Shown here: one piece after another, positions 27,621 to 36,993 of the stretch
Position numbering within the stretch: the stretch's first letter is position 1
Layout of the letters: every line of letters starts with the position of its first letter
Assembly: GCF_014204535.1 (NCBI RefSeq)
Contig: NZ_JACHLR010000005.1
Span: 1 to 64,000, forward strand
DNA: 64,000 nucleotides
Direction: 5' to 3'
Origin: Novosphingobium chloroacetimidivorans
GTDB taxonomy: Bacteria > Pseudomonadota > Alphaproteobacteria > Sphingomonadales > Sphingomonadaceae
Translations under genes and position numbers: made by a program
Notes under the pieces: generated by a model
What the model saw: only the letters and a program-made list of their open reading frames with translations
Database searches by the model: none
What the model was told of the DNA's origin: nothing

Positions 27621-27707
27621 GCGCGGGTTTTGCGTTTCTGGCCTCAACTCTGCCGACCACAGCCCGTTCGTGCTCGTGATCGTTGAAGCAGGCGTAGCTC
27701 GCCTGCC

Positions 27708-29108
27708 TCAAGCCCGCGCGACTTGCGGCGACTTGCTCCCTCTCAACAGCGCCGCGCAGGCCGCACCTGCCAGCGTCAGTCCGGCCATGACTGCCATCGT
27801 CAGCAGGTAGGACGAAGGCGCGGGGAAATTGGCTCCGCCTTCGGGCGCCGCGACGGTGCGGCTCGCCAGCAGCATCGCGATTACCTGAGCGCCCACTGCC
27901 GCCGCGATGCCGCGCACGACCTGCATCGATCCGATCGCCTCGCTGGTGCGCTCCTGCGGCACCGAGGCGACGACGATGTTGGGGATCGCCGCCTGCAGGA
28001 TCGTGGTCCCGAACGAGATCACGCACAGCAGCGCGATGACCAGCTTCAACTCACCCGGAAGCAGCATGGCCGCGCACCAGCCCGCCGCCGCAAGCAGAGC
28101 GCCTGCCGTCACCGTCAGGCGATTGCCGAAGCGGCGGATGAGCCAGCCGGCGAACGGCCCGGCGAAGAACGAGAGTAAGTTCGAAGGCAGCTTGGCAAGG
28201 CCGGCAACGGTCGCGCTGAGGCCAAGACCCACGGCCGTCCAGCCGGGCGACTGCATGTAGGATGAGAAGACGTAGACGATCTGCATCGTCCCCATGCCCA
28301 GCAACACGGTGATCAGATTGGCGACGGCGAAGTCGCGATCGCGGAACAGGCGCAAGTCGACGAACGGCTCCTCCGCCCGCAAGCTGCGCTGCCCCCACAA
28401 GGCGAAGAGCGCCACCGATACCGCCAGCATCGCCAGCACTTGCGGCGCGAACCAGCCAGCCTGCTTCGTGGCACCCAGGGCATAGAGCAGCAGGCCGATC
28501 GCCGGCACCGGCAGCAGGCCCTCCACCCAGTCGATCGGGCGGCGGGTCGGCGTGCCCGGCCGATCGGGCACGAAGGCGGCGATTGCCGCGACCGACAGCG
28601 CGAGCAGCGCCGCGCTCGCCCAGAACAGAGCGTGCCAATCGAGGTTGTCGACGATCACGCCACCGGCGACCAGGCCCATGGCGGCTCCGGCACCCAGCGC
28701 CGTCGTCAGGACGCCGATGCCCATCGGCACCTTGTCCTCCGGCAGGCTCTCGCGCACGATGCCGATGGACAGCGGCAGCACGACCGCCGAGAGGCCCTGC
28801 AGCGCGCGGCCGACCAGAACCACGCCGAAGTTGGTGCTGACGGCGCTGATCACCGAGCCGACGAAGGCGAGCGCCAGCAGGATCAGCACCAGCCGCTTGC
28901 GCCCGCGGATGTCTCCCAGGCGGCCGACCACGGGCGCGGTCGCGGCGGCGATGAGCATGTGGATGGTGATCAGCCAGCCCACCTTCAGCGGATCCCCGAA
29001 CTGACGCGTCAAGGTGGGCAGAGCGGCGTAGACCATCGAGGCTTCGAAGGTGACGGTCATCTCCGCGATGAACAGGGCCGCGATGATCAGTGCCGGTGCG
29101 GATCGCAT
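27708..29108 (-). CDS. MFS transporter (DHA2-like drug/solute efflux)
   Basis: 466 residues with about 14 hydrophobic segments. The N-terminal helix carries FEASMVYAALPTLTRQFG. MFS motif A appears in the loop between helices 2 and 3 (GRLGDIRGRKR), and motif C-like glycines follow (GAGAAMGLVAGGVIV). It probably exports a small molecule by proton antiport; the substrate is unknown. It lies divergent from the peptidyl-prolyl isomerase gene, with a 134-base gap that must contain both promoters. Confidence 0.85.
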   Translation of the reverse strand: MRSAPALIIAALFIAEMTVTFEASMVYAALPTLTRQFGDPLKVGWLITIHMLIAAATAPVVGRLGDIRGRKRLVLILLALAFVGSVISAVSTNFGVVLVGRALQGLSAVVLPLSIGIVRESLPEDKVPMGIGVLTTALGAGAAMGLVAGGVIVDNLDWHALFWASAALLALSVAAIAAFVPDRPGTPTRRPIDWVEGLLPVPAIGLLLYALGATKQAGWFAPQVLAMLAVSVALFALWGQRSLRAEEPFVDLRLFRDRDFAVANLITVLLGMGTMQIVYVFSSYMQSPGWTAVGLGLSATVAGLAKLPSNLLSFFAGPFAGWLIRRFGNRLTVTAGALLAAAGWCAAMLLPGELKLVIALLCVISFGTTILQAAIPNIVVASVPQERTSEAIGSMQVVRGIAAAVGAQVIAMLLASRTVAAPEGGANFPAPSSYLLTMAVMAGLTLAGAACAALLRGSKSPQVARA

Positions 29109-29242
29109 CGGGGTTCCTCTTCCATGCGCCGGCTGGCTGCCGGCATCGTTGTCGCCCGAGACTATTGATCTTGTGTTCAGCAGCCAAGCGCTTTGGTGCA
29201 GCGGGTTGCCCCGCGCAGGCAGGCAAGCGCAAGATCGCGCCC

Positions 29243-29917
29243 ATGCTAAAGCGATTCGCGCCCCTGCTCGCCCCTGCCCTGCTCGCCCTTACGGGCGCGG
29301 GCCCTGCGCAAACGCCTGCCAAGGACGTCTACGTTGCGATCACCACCAGCGCCGGGACGATCACCGTCGATCTCGACGCCGAGCACGCGCCGCTGACCAC
29401 GGCGAACTTCCTCAAGTACGTGGACGGCCGCAGGTTCGATGGCACCGCCTTCTATCGCTCGATGCACCTCGACTGGGGTACACCGCCCAACGGCCTAATC
29501 CAGGGCGGCACCCAGAACGAACCCACGCGCACCTTCAAGCCGGTGGCGCACGAGCCGACCAGCCAGACCGGTCTGCTGCACAAGCGCGGCACGATCTCGA
29601 TGGCGCGCTTCGCCCCGGGCACGGCTACGGGCGACTTCTCGATCATGGTTTCCGATCAGCCCGGCCTGGACGCCAGGCCCGACGCACCCGATGCCGACGG
29701 CAAGGCGGGCTTCGCCGCCTTCGGCCAGGTCGTCGGCGGCATGGAGGTGGTCGACAGGATCTGGGACATGCCCCGCTCCGCCACCAAGGGCGCGGGCGTG
29801 ATGAAGGGACAGATGCTCGACCCGGTCGTGAAGATCGTCAGCGTCCGGCGCGTGGCAGGACCGCCGGCACCTGTGTCTGGCGCGCCGGCCGTCCCGTCAG
29901 CAGCGGGTACGGATTGA
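29243..29917 (+). CDS. Secreted cyclophilin-type peptidyl-prolyl isomerase
   Basis: 224 residues from ATG 29243. A signal peptide (MLKRFAPLLAPALLALTGAG) is followed by a cyclophilin domain: TSAGTITVDLDAEHAPLTT, NFLKYVDGRRFDG, LIQGGTQNEP, and GFAAFGQVVGGMEVVDRI. It catalyses cis-trans isomerisation of Xaa-Pro bonds in the envelope. The C-terminal tail is Pro/Ala-rich. Its last 80 bases overlap the convergent M23 peptidase gene. Residues near the active arginine (FYRSMHLDW) vary from the textbook cyclophilin, so activity may be low. Confidence 0.88.
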   Translation: MLKRFAPLLAPALLALTGAGPAQTPAKDVYVAITTSAGTITVDLDAEHAPLTTANFLKYVDGRRFDGTAFYRSMHLDWGTPPNGLIQGGTQNEPTRTFKPVAHEPTSQTGLLHKRGTISMARFAPGTATGDFSIMVSDQPGLDARPDAPDADGKAGFAAFGQVVGGMEVVDRIWDMPRSATKGAGVMKGQMLDPVVKIVSVRRVAGPPAPVSGAPAVPSAAGTD

Positions 29918-30587
29918 TCGCCGCGCCGTCCTGGGACCAGCCCTTCGAGGGGTCGGCGCTCCACACCGCGAAGTGCAGGTGCGGCGCCGCGGGATCGGCG
30001 TTGCCGGTGTGCCCGACCGTTCCGAGCCGCTGCCCGACGTTCACCCGCGATCCCTCGCGCAGAGCGGGATCGTAGCCGGCGAGGTGTGCGTAATAGTAGA
30101 TCAGCCGCCGATCGGGCGAGCGGACGTAGATCGTGTTACCGCCCTCTTCGGAGAGGAACATCTTCTCGACCCGACCCCCCGCCGCGGCCAGCACCGGCGC
30201 GCCCTCGCTCGCCATGATGTCGATCGCGTCATGCCGGCGTGCCCCTTCGGCGCGAGCTTGGGAGAAGGTGTCGACCAGGCCGGTCGCGGGCACTCCGGCC
30301 ACCGGGATGGCCAGGGAGCCGACCCGGACCGGAGAGGGAGCCAGCACCGGAGGGCGAGTTTGCGACGGTGCGCTGGCCGGGGCACCACCGGTCAGCCCAT
30401 CCAGCAAGCCCAGGCGTCCGGCCGGACCTTGCGTCGACGGCTTCGTCGCGGCTGGATCTCCATGTCGATCTGCGGCGATGTGGCCGTGGAACAGCCAGGC
30501 GCCCAGCGCCACCCAGAATGCCGAAGTCAACACCACGCTGAGAGCGATGGCGCGGCTCAGCCCCGGCCATCCAACTTGGAACGTCAT
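29838..30587 (-). CDS. M23-family peptidoglycan metallopeptidase
   Basis: 249 residues from ATG 30587. A membrane segment near the N-terminus (AIALSVVLTSAFWVALGAW) anchors or exports the protein. The LytM/M23 domain begins at about 130 with zinc ligands in RRHDAIDIMA and ends with the HLHF motif (DPAAPHLHFAVW). Such enzymes cut peptide cross-bridges or act as envelope-division regulators. The C-terminus overlaps the PPIase gene by 80 bases in a convergent arrangement. Confidence 0.88.
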   Translation of the reverse strand: MTFQVGWPGLSRAIALSVVLTSAFWVALGAWLFHGHIAADRHGDPAATKPSTQGPAGRLGLLDGLTGGAPASAPSQTRPPVLAPSPVRVGSLAIPVAGVPATGLVDTFSQARAEGARRHDAIDIMASEGAPVLAAAGGRVEKMFLSEEGGNTIYVRSPDRRLIYYYAHLAGYDPALREGSRVNVGQRLGTVGHTGNADPAAPHLHFAVWSADPSKGWSQDGAAINPYPLLTGRPARQTQVPAVLPRAGR

Positions 30588-30827
30588 GCCGCGAACACGG
30601 CGGCGCCGCCGTGAGCCCCGCGCCCACGGTCGCATCGGCCACCTTCCAATACAGGCGACGTGCTCGGCAATACGGGTGCAGTAGCAAGCACGCTGTTTCC
30701 TCCTCAGGAAGGGTCATCGTCCGTCTTCCGGCGACCTGTCCTACAAACGAACATTCGGGGGAATGGCTGCGGTCCTACAATGAAGCCATCTTGACTTGCG
30801 CCTCGGGTGCGTGTGCTTGACCGAGCC

Positions 30828-31976
30828 ATGAGCGAAGACGAGACGCATACCTTGCGCGCCGGCTGGCTGCAGCGGCTGGGCCTGGCCCAGCGCCGGCGCG
30901 CGCGCGATCCGCAGCCGGTCCGAGCCATCGCCAGCCTCGACCCGCACACCGAACACGCCATGCAGCGCCGGCGCGAGCTGCTGGCCGACGTCTCCAGCTT
31001 CGTCATCGCGCACGGGCTGCCGGTGAACAGCTTCACGCTCGACATCGCGCACAAGGTCATGGCCGAAACCGACACCCGGCTGATGGGTGCGGTCGAAGAC
31101 CGTGTACGCGCCGGCGAGCCGATCACGGTCGATTGGCTCGAAGCGACGGTTGGCAAGCGCGGCAACGCGGAGGGCATGCAGGCGCTGCAGGACCTCATCG
31201 AACGGCTGGAAAGCACCATCGCCCAGTTCGCGCAGACCGCCAGCGAGGCTCGCAGCGCCACCAGTCGCTACAGCACCGCGCTCGAGCAGCACGCCGAAGG
31301 CCTGAGCTCTCCCGAGAGTGGGCAAGGCGATGACACCATCGCCGCCCAGATCGCCGCCATGGTGCACGACATGCTCTCCCGCACGCGGCTGCTGGAAAAG
31401 GAGCTCGACCGCTCCGAGCGCGAGACGCGCCAGCTGGAAAAGAACCTCGCCGCAGCCCGGCGCGAGGCGGAGGTCGACTACCTTACTGGCCTGCCCAACC
31501 GCCGCGCCTTCGAAGCCGTGTTCGCCCGCGAGGTGGCCGAAGCCCAGCAGGCCGGCCACCCGCTCTGCGTGGCCTTCTGCGACATCGATCACTTCAAGCG
31601 CATCAACGACGCTCACGGCCACGAGGCCGGAGATCGCATCCTGCGCGCCGTCGCACAGACGTTGTCGAAGCTGCTTCCCGATGCCTGCCACGTCGCGCGC
31701 CACGGCGGCGAGGAGTTCGTGGTCGTCATGCGCGCGCTGAGCATGGATGAGGCCGTCGCCAAGCTCGACGAAGTTCGCACCGCCATGGCCGGGCGGCGAC
31801 TAATCAACCGATCGACCGACACGCCATTCGGGCAGATCACGTTCTCCGCCGGGATCGCCGACGTATGCGCATACGAGGACGCGCGTGAGGCGCTGCGCTG
31901 CGCCGACCGTGCACTCTACAGCGCCAAGAGCCAGGGTCGTAATCGCATCGTCTGCGCGCCCCCGCCGCAAGGCTGA
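30828..31976 (+). CDS. Diguanylate cyclase (GGDEF protein)
   Basis: 382 residues from ATG 30828. The N-terminal 215 residues are helical, with no known sensor, and include a likely coiled coil before the catalytic domain (ELDRSERETRQLEKNLAA). The GGDEF domain starts at DYLTGLPNRRAFE and has the active-site signature GGEEF (HGGEEFVVVM). An RxxD product-inhibition site is not evident just before the signature. It makes the messenger c-di-GMP from two GTP. A second diguanylate cyclase gene follows after a 248-base gap containing no gene. Confidence 0.9.
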   Translation: MSEDETHTLRAGWLQRLGLAQRRRARDPQPVRAIASLDPHTEHAMQRRRELLADVSSFVIAHGLPVNSFTLDIAHKVMAETDTRLMGAVEDRVRAGEPITVDWLEATVGKRGNAEGMQALQDLIERLESTIAQFAQTASEARSATSRYSTALEQHAEGLSSPESGQGDDTIAAQIAAMVHDMLSRTRLLEKELDRSERETRQLEKNLAAARREAEVDYLTGLPNRRAFEAVFAREVAEAQQAGHPLCVAFCDIDHFKRINDAHGHEAGDRILRAVAQTLSKLLPDACHVARHGGEEFVVVMRALSMDEAVAKLDEVRTAMAGRRLINRSTDTPFGQITFSAGIADVCAYEDAREALRCADRALYSAKSQGRNRIVCAPPPQG

Positions 31977-32224
31977 AGACCGCCCCACTCTCGATCGACG
32001 AGACAAACGCACGAAGCGAATCGATCGCCTGAGCCTGCGGATCGATAATATCCGATCGCGGATAGAACGTGAGGTCGATCTTCAAGCACTCATCAACAGC
32101 ACTGTTTTCTTCGAACCGTTACTTGACGGCCGACGAGTCGATCTTCGGCCGGGGCGCGACGCTTAGAACTCGTTAGGGAATTTTGCTTATCATCCATGGT
32201 GATAAAAACACGGGATGAACCGCG

Positions 32225-33499
32225 GTGCCGGCACAGAATTCATTCGCCAACGATCTGCGGGTCACATCGACACGCCGCATCGCCATCCTGGGTATCCAGG
32301 TTCCGAGTTGCGTGTTCATCGCAATCGCCGCATTCGGGCCGGCGGAATATACTCGCCCCGCCGCCGCCCTGGCTCTCGCGATCGTGCTCGTGGTCTTCTG
32401 CATCGGATTGTTCTTTGCGCGTGGCGCGGTCGAGCAGGCGCTTCGGCAGGGCCTGTTGTTTCGCGAGGCGGAAGAGACCAAGCAGCAGGTCGAAGAACTC
32501 TTCGCGATGACCGACATGCTCCAGGCGGCGGAGGATCATGAGGACGCTGGATCGATCCTGCTGGCGACCGCGCGTCGCCTCCTGCCGGAGTTCGGCGGCG
32601 CGCTCTACGTCTTCAACAACTCGCGCGATCGGCTGGACCTCGCCAAGTCATGGAACGTCAGCGAGAGCTTCCATCCCGGCAGCACGCTGCTGCCAAGCAA
32701 TTGCTGGGCGCTCAAGCGTGGCAAGCCGCACATCAACGACATTTCGCGTGAGACACTGTGCTGCATGCACACCATCGGCACGACGCCCCACATCGAAGTG
32801 CCGATGATGGCGCGCGGGCAGGTGCACGGCCTGCTGGTGCTCTCGATCGACGGTGAGGATGCCTTCGAACGCCTGGAACAAGTGGGTCGGGTGGCGCGCG
32901 CGCTGGCCGATTCGATGTCGCTCGCGCTCTCCAACATCGCCCTGCGCGAGAAGCTGCGCACCCAGTCATTGCGCGATCCGCTGACGGGCTTGTACAACCG
33001 CCGCTACATGGAAGACGCGCTGGAGCGTTACATCAGCTTGGCTGAGCGCACGGGAAGCGCCACGTCGGTGATGATGATCGATCTCGACAACTTCAAGCGC
33101 CTCAACGACGAGCACGGCCATGCAAAGGGTGACGCGGTGCTGCGCGACGTTGCCGCGCAACTCGTCACCGCCCTGCGCCCGTCCGATGTCGTCGCTCGCT
33201 ACGGCGGCGAGGAGCTGATCGTGATCCTGCCCAACTGCGGGATCGACGATGCCGCGATCAAGGCCGAGATGCTGCGCCTGCGGATCGAGGGATTGTCGGA
33301 CGCACACGGCGTCTCGATCAGCGCCTCGTTCGGCATCGGCAGCGTGCCGCAGACCTCGACCAACGCCGCCGACGTCGTGCCCATGGCCGACGCTGCGCTC
33401 TATTCCGCCAAGCAAGCGGGCAAGAACTGCGTCGTCTGCGCCGACAAGCGCGCCGGGCGGGACGACAAGGGTGCGCCCAGGCTGGCCGTCACGGGCTGA
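32225..33499 (+). CDS. Membrane-bound GAF-GGDEF diguanylate cyclase
   Basis: 424 residues, start GTG 32225. Two membrane helices lie at about residues 20-65 (IAILGIQVPSCVFIAIAAF and ALALAIVLVVFCIGLFFA). A coiled coil leads to a GAF domain (about 105-235, with NCWALKRGKPHI and CCMHTIGTTPHIEVPM), and a GGDEF domain follows (DPLTGLYNRRYME, then GGEEL in YGGEELIVIL). The final glycine-glutamate motif is the active variant GGEEL. It makes c-di-GMP in response to a small ligand or membrane signal. The gene start is ambiguous because no ATG is available in a suitable place. Confidence 0.88.
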   Translation: MPAQNSFANDLRVTSTRRIAILGIQVPSCVFIAIAAFGPAEYTRPAAALALAIVLVVFCIGLFFARGAVEQALRQGLLFREAEETKQQVEELFAMTDMLQAAEDHEDAGSILLATARRLLPEFGGALYVFNNSRDRLDLAKSWNVSESFHPGSTLLPSNCWALKRGKPHINDISRETLCCMHTIGTTPHIEVPMMARGQVHGLLVLSIDGEDAFERLEQVGRVARALADSMSLALSNIALREKLRTQSLRDPLTGLYNRRYMEDALERYISLAERTGSATSVMMIDLDNFKRLNDEHGHAKGDAVLRDVAAQLVTALRPSDVVARYGGEELIVILPNCGIDDAAIKAEMLRLRIEGLSDAHGVSISASFGIGSVPQTSTNAADVVPMADAALYSAKQAGKNCVVCADKRAGRDDKGAPRLAVTG

Positions 33500-33659
33500 G
33501 ACGCTTCGCGCTGAGGTTCGCCGGGCGATGCCTTGGCACGATAAATGGCACGCCAGCCGGGCGTAGCTGAGGATCTGCCTTTCCCGGTTCGCGTATTAAG
33601 CCAACGGCGACACGCTGTCAGGCACTTCGGGCGCGCCACCTCACCCTTGCAGGGACGCC

Positions 33660-33811
33660 TGTCCTCCCCGGTACGGGGAGGGGGACCGCGCGAAGCGTGG
33701 TGGAGGGGAGTCTCGCCATCTCCGGAGCTCGCCGGCAAGCTCGGGTAAGGACGCGAATCCCCACCACCCCTCGCTACGCGAGCGGTCCCCCTCCCCGTCC
33801 CGGGGAGGACA
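33660..33811. repeat. Palindromic repeat element (family B), intergenic copy
   Basis: It begins TGTCCTCCCCG and ends CGGGGAGGACA, with the sub-terminal palindromic CCGCGCGAAGCGTGG/CGCTACGCGAGCGG region inside. The inner 50 bases differ from the second copy (37,406-37,540), which lies inside truB. Its termini are inverted repeats of about 11 bases with a further inner pair (GGAGGGGGACCG...CGGTCCCCCTCC). Confidence 0.8.
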
Positions 33812-33980
33812 AGATGCGCTCGCATTCTCCCCTATAGGGGGATGTTAGACGCGTAGCGATTGACGGAGGCGTGTCACCGTCGTCGGAGCAAGCAACCGAA
33901 AGCGCTACATCCCTCCACCACCGCCTGCGGCGGCGGCGCCTTGCAGGAGAGTATCCGGACACATCGCTCAAGCGTAAATC

Positions 33981-34012
33981 AAAAAGGCCGCGCCGGTTGC
34001 CCGGTGCGGCCT
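33981..34012 (-). terminator. Intrinsic terminator of pnp
   Basis: On the minus strand, AGGCCGC, ACCGGGCAACCGGC, GCGGCCT form a strong stem followed by TTTTT. It lies 22 bases after the pnp stop. Confidence 0.85.
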
Positions 34013-34034
34013 CTTCAACTCAAGCCTTCAAGGA

Positions 34035-36374
34035 TTAGTCTTCCTTGAGGAAGGCCGGCATGTGGTCGGGATTGCCGCCACCGTTGTCGCCACCATCACG
34101 GCGCGGACCACGGTCACCGCCGCCGCGCGGGCCACGATCGCCGCCGCGGCCGCCGCCATCGCGGTCGCCACGGGGACGACGACGGTCACCACCGCGATCG
34201 CCACCGCGGTCGCCGCCACTCGGACGATCGCCACGCGGTTCGCGCGGTTCGCGAGCGGGACGGGTGTCCTCCAGCGGCTCACCGGTTTCCTGATCGACGA
34301 CGCGCATCGACAGGCGGACCTTGCCGCGGTTGTCGATCTCGAGGACCTTGACCTTCACGGCCTGGCCTTCCTTGACGACGTCGGTCGGCTTTTCGACACG
34401 CTCGTTCTTCATCTCGGAGACGTGGACGAGGCCGTCCTTGCCACCCATGAAGTTCACGAAGGCGCCGAAATCGACGATGTTGACGACCTTGCCGTCGTAG
34501 ATCTTGCCGACTTCCGCTTCCTCGACGATGCCCAGGATCCAGGCCTTGGCGGCTTCGATCTGGCTCACGTCGGAGGACGAGATCTTGATCGTGCCCTCGT
34601 CGTCGATATCGACCTTGGCGCCGGTTTCGGCGACGATCTCGCGGATCACCTTGCCACCGGTGCCGATGATGTCGCGGATCTTCGACTTGTCGATCTTGAT
34701 CGTCTCGATGCGCGGAGCGTGGGCCGACAGCTCGGTGCGAGCCGAACCCAGCGCCTTCTGCATCTCACCCAGGATGTGCGTGCGACCGGCCTTCGCCTGC
34801 TCGAGCGCCTGACCCATGATCTCCTTGGTGATGCCGGCGATCTTGATGTCCATCTGCATCGTGGTGATGCCCGCCTCGGTGCCCGCGACCTTGAAGTCCA
34901 TGTCGCCGAGATGATCCTCGTCGCCCAGGATGTCGGACAGGACCGCAAAGTCCTTGCCTTCCAGGATCAGGCCCATGGCGATACCGGCCACCGGACGCTC
35001 GATCGGAACGCCCGCGTCCATCATCGACAAGCAGCCACCGCAAACGGTCGCCATCGAGGACGAGCCATTGGACTCGGTGATGTCGGACAGGACGCGGATG
35101 GTGTACGGGAAGTCCGCCTTGGTCGGCAGCACGGGGTGCAGCGCACGCCATGCCAGCTTGCCGTGGCCCACTTCTCGGCGGCCCGGAGCGCCGAAGCGTC
35201 CAACTTCACCAACGGAGTAGGGCGGGAAGTTATAGTGCAGCATAAAGTTGGAGTAGGACAGGCCGTCCAGGCCATCGATCATCTGCTCGGCGTCCTTGGT
35301 GCCCAGCGTGGTAGTGCAGATCGCCTGCGTCTCACCGCGCGTGAACAGCGAGGAACCGTGGGTGCGCGGCAGGAAGCCGACGATCGCCTCGATCGGACGG
35401 ATCTGGTCGAGCTTGCGGCCGTCGATGCGCGAACCGTCCTTGAGGATGGCGCCGCGAACGATGTCCGCCTCGACCTTCTTCATAGTCTTGTTGGCGACCA
35501 TCTGGGTCTGCGGGGTCTCGTCCGCGAACGCCTTCTTCGCCTTGGCACGCGCTTCGTTCAGCGCGTTCGAGCGGGCGGACTTGTCGGTCAGCTTGTAGGC
35601 TGCGGCAACGTCCTTGCCGATGGCGGCCTTGAGCTTCTTCTTGATGTCCGCGGTGTTGTCCGACAGGTCGACATCCCAGGGGTCCTTGGCAGCCTGCTCG
35701 GCCAGGTCGATGATCAGGTCGACGACCTTCTTGATCTCGTCATGCGCGAACATGACGGCGCCCAGCATCTCGTCCTCGGACAGCTCCTTGGCTTCCGATT
35801 CCACCATCATCACGGCATCGCCGGTGGCGGCGACGACGAGGTCGAGGCGGCCTTCGCCGGCCAGAGTCTGGTCCTGCTTGGGGTTCAGCGTGTATTCGCC
35901 GTCGACGAAGCCGACGCGCGCGGCGGCGATCGGGCCCATGAACGGCACGCCCGAGATGGTCAGCGCGGCCGAGGCGGCGATCATCGCGACGATGTCGGGC
36001 TCGTTCTCACCGTCGTAGCTCATGACCTGAGCGATGACGTTGATCTCGTTGTAGAAACCTTCAGGGAACAGCGGGCGGATCGGGCGGTCGATGAGACGGC
36101 TGGTCAGCGTCTCTTTCTCGGTCGCACCGCGCTCGCGCTTGAAGAAGCCGCCCGGGATACGGCCGGCGGAGGAGAACTTCTCCTGGTAGTGAACGGTCAG
36201 CGGGAAGAAGTCTTGGCCTTCCTTCACCGACTTGGCGGCGGTCACGGCGCAGAGCACCACGGTGTCGCCCAGGGTGGCCAGCACGGCGCCGTCGGCCTGA
36301 CGGGCGATGCGGCCGGTTTCCAGCGTGAGGGTCTTGCCGCCCCACTCCATGGATACAGTCTTTACGTCGAACAT
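34035..36374 (-). CDS. pnp: Polynucleotide phosphorylase
   Basis: 779 residues. Two RNase-PH domains (the first from the start [13 protein letters not shown]; the second carrying [18 protein letters not shown] and the [16 protein letters not shown] motif) flank an alpha domain. KH ([15 protein letters not shown]) and S1 ([19 protein letters not shown]) RNA-binding domains follow. It degrades RNA 3' to 5' phosphorolytically within the degradosome. The C-terminal 80 residues are a Gly/Arg/Asp-rich tail ([14 protein letters not shown]), longer than in E. coli and typical of sphingomonads. It lies downstream of rpsO, the classic order. Confidence 0.98.
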   Translation of the reverse strand: MFDVKTVSMEWGGKTLTLETGRIARQADGAVLATLGDTVVLCAVTAAKSVKEGQDFFPLTVHYQEKFSSAGRIPGGFFKRERGATEKETLTSRLIDRPIRPLFPEGFYNEINVIAQVMSYDGENEPDIVAMIAASAALTISGVPFMGPIAAARVGFVDGEYTLNPKQDQTLAGEGRLDLVVAATGDAVMMVESEAKELSEDEMLGAVMFAHDEIKKVVDLIIDLAEQAAKDPWDVDLSDNTADIKKKLKAAIGKDVAAAYKLTDKSARSNALNEARAKAKKAFADETPQTQMVANKTMKKVEADIVRGAILKDGSRIDGRKLDQIRPIEAIVGFLPRTHGSSLFTRGETQAICTTTLGTKDAEQMIDGLDGLSYSNFMLHYNFPPYSVGEVGRFGAPGRREVGHGKLAWRALHPVLPTKADFPYTIRVLSDITESNGSSSMATVCGGCLSMMDAGVPIERPVAGIAMGLILEGKDFAVLSDILGDEDHLGDMDFKVAGTEAGITTMQMDIKIAGITKEIMGQALEQAKAGRTHILGEMQKALGSARTELSAHAPRIETIKIDKSKIRDIIGTGGKVIREIVAETGAKVDIDDEGTIKISSSDVSQIEAAKAWILGIVEEAEVGKIYDGKVVNIVDFGAFVNFMGGKDGLVHVSEMKNERVEKPTDVVKEGQAVKVKVLEIDNRGKVRLSMRVVDQETGEPLEDTRPAREPREPRGDRPSGGDRGGDRGGDRRRPRGDRDGGGRGGDRGPRGGGDRGPRRDGGDNGGGNPDHMPAFLKED

Positions 36375-36719
36375 GAGATACTATCCTCAACCCGCGGGCC
36401 AGATTGCCTCGTGGGGTTACCTGCCGGGGATACCGTCCCGGTCCGGTGTGGAGCCTTGGCTCCTGGTCCTCACGCCGAATTGCGATCGGACCGGTAGTGG
36501 GTTCCTGAAAGCCAGCGCTGGCCATCTTCCAACACCACCGTCATCCCGGACTTGATCCGGGATCCCGCTTGTTCTTTCGACCGCACGATGTGCCGCAAGG
36601 GAAGCGGGGCCCCGGATCAAGTCCGGGGCGACGAGCTAGAGGATGGCAGCTTTGCAGCGATCTCCTTCTCGGAAGCCCAATAGAGCAGCGGCCCCGGTTT
36701 CCCGGAGCCGCCGTGAAAC
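36375..36719. other. rpsO-pnp intergenic region
   Basis: No gene. It holds two copies of the CCGGACTTGATCCGG repeat in inverted orientation (36537-36572 and 36603-36636) and, just after rpsO, a GC stem-loop (GGCTCCGG, GAAA, CCGGGGCC on the minus strand) without a T-tract, possibly an RNA processing site. The leader of pnp must lie within it. Confidence 0.5.
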
Positions 36720-36989
36720 TTACTTGCGAAGACCCAGCTTCTGGATCAGCGCGTTGTACCGCGCCACGTCCTTCTTCTTGAGATAGTCCAGCAGCGAGCG
36801 CCGCTTGTTGACCATCGCCAGCAGACCGCGGCGCGAGTGGTTGTCCTTGTGGTGGGCCTTGAAGTGCCCGGTCAGGTTGTTGATCCGCTCGGTGAGGATC
36901 GCGACCTGCACTTCCGGCGAACCGGTATCGCCCGACTGGCGGGCGTTATCGGTGATGATTTCCTGCTTCTTTTCAGCCGTTACCGACAT
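36720..36989 (-). CDS. rpsO: Ribosomal protein uS15
   Basis: 89 residues from ATG 36989 ([12 protein letters not shown]). Conserved uS15 motifs are present: [18 protein letters not shown], then [18 protein letters not shown] and [10 protein letters not shown]. It binds 16S rRNA early in assembly of the 30S platform. The start chosen matches the family length (89). It lies 4 bases after the truB stop and shares that operon. Confidence 0.98.
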   Translation of the reverse strand: MSVTAEKKQEIITDNARQSGDTGSPEVQVAILTERINNLTGHFKAHHKDNHSRRGLLAMVNKRRSLLDYLKKKDVARYNALIQKLGLRK

Positions 36990-36993
36990 GGTC

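Larger units (their letters stand above)
33500..34034. other. Intergenic region holding a repeat unit and the pnp terminator
   Basis: No gene. A 152-base repeat unit lies at 33660-33811; another at 33826-33842 shows TCTCCCC/GGGGGA. The pnp terminator lies at 33981-34012. The rest shows nothing of note. Confidence 0.6.

Noticed and set aside
34062..36497. Plus-strand frame of about 800 codons opposite pnp
   Set aside because: Antisense to a clear polynucleotide phosphorylase; composition is dominated by Asp/Val/Leu repeats caused by codon bias.
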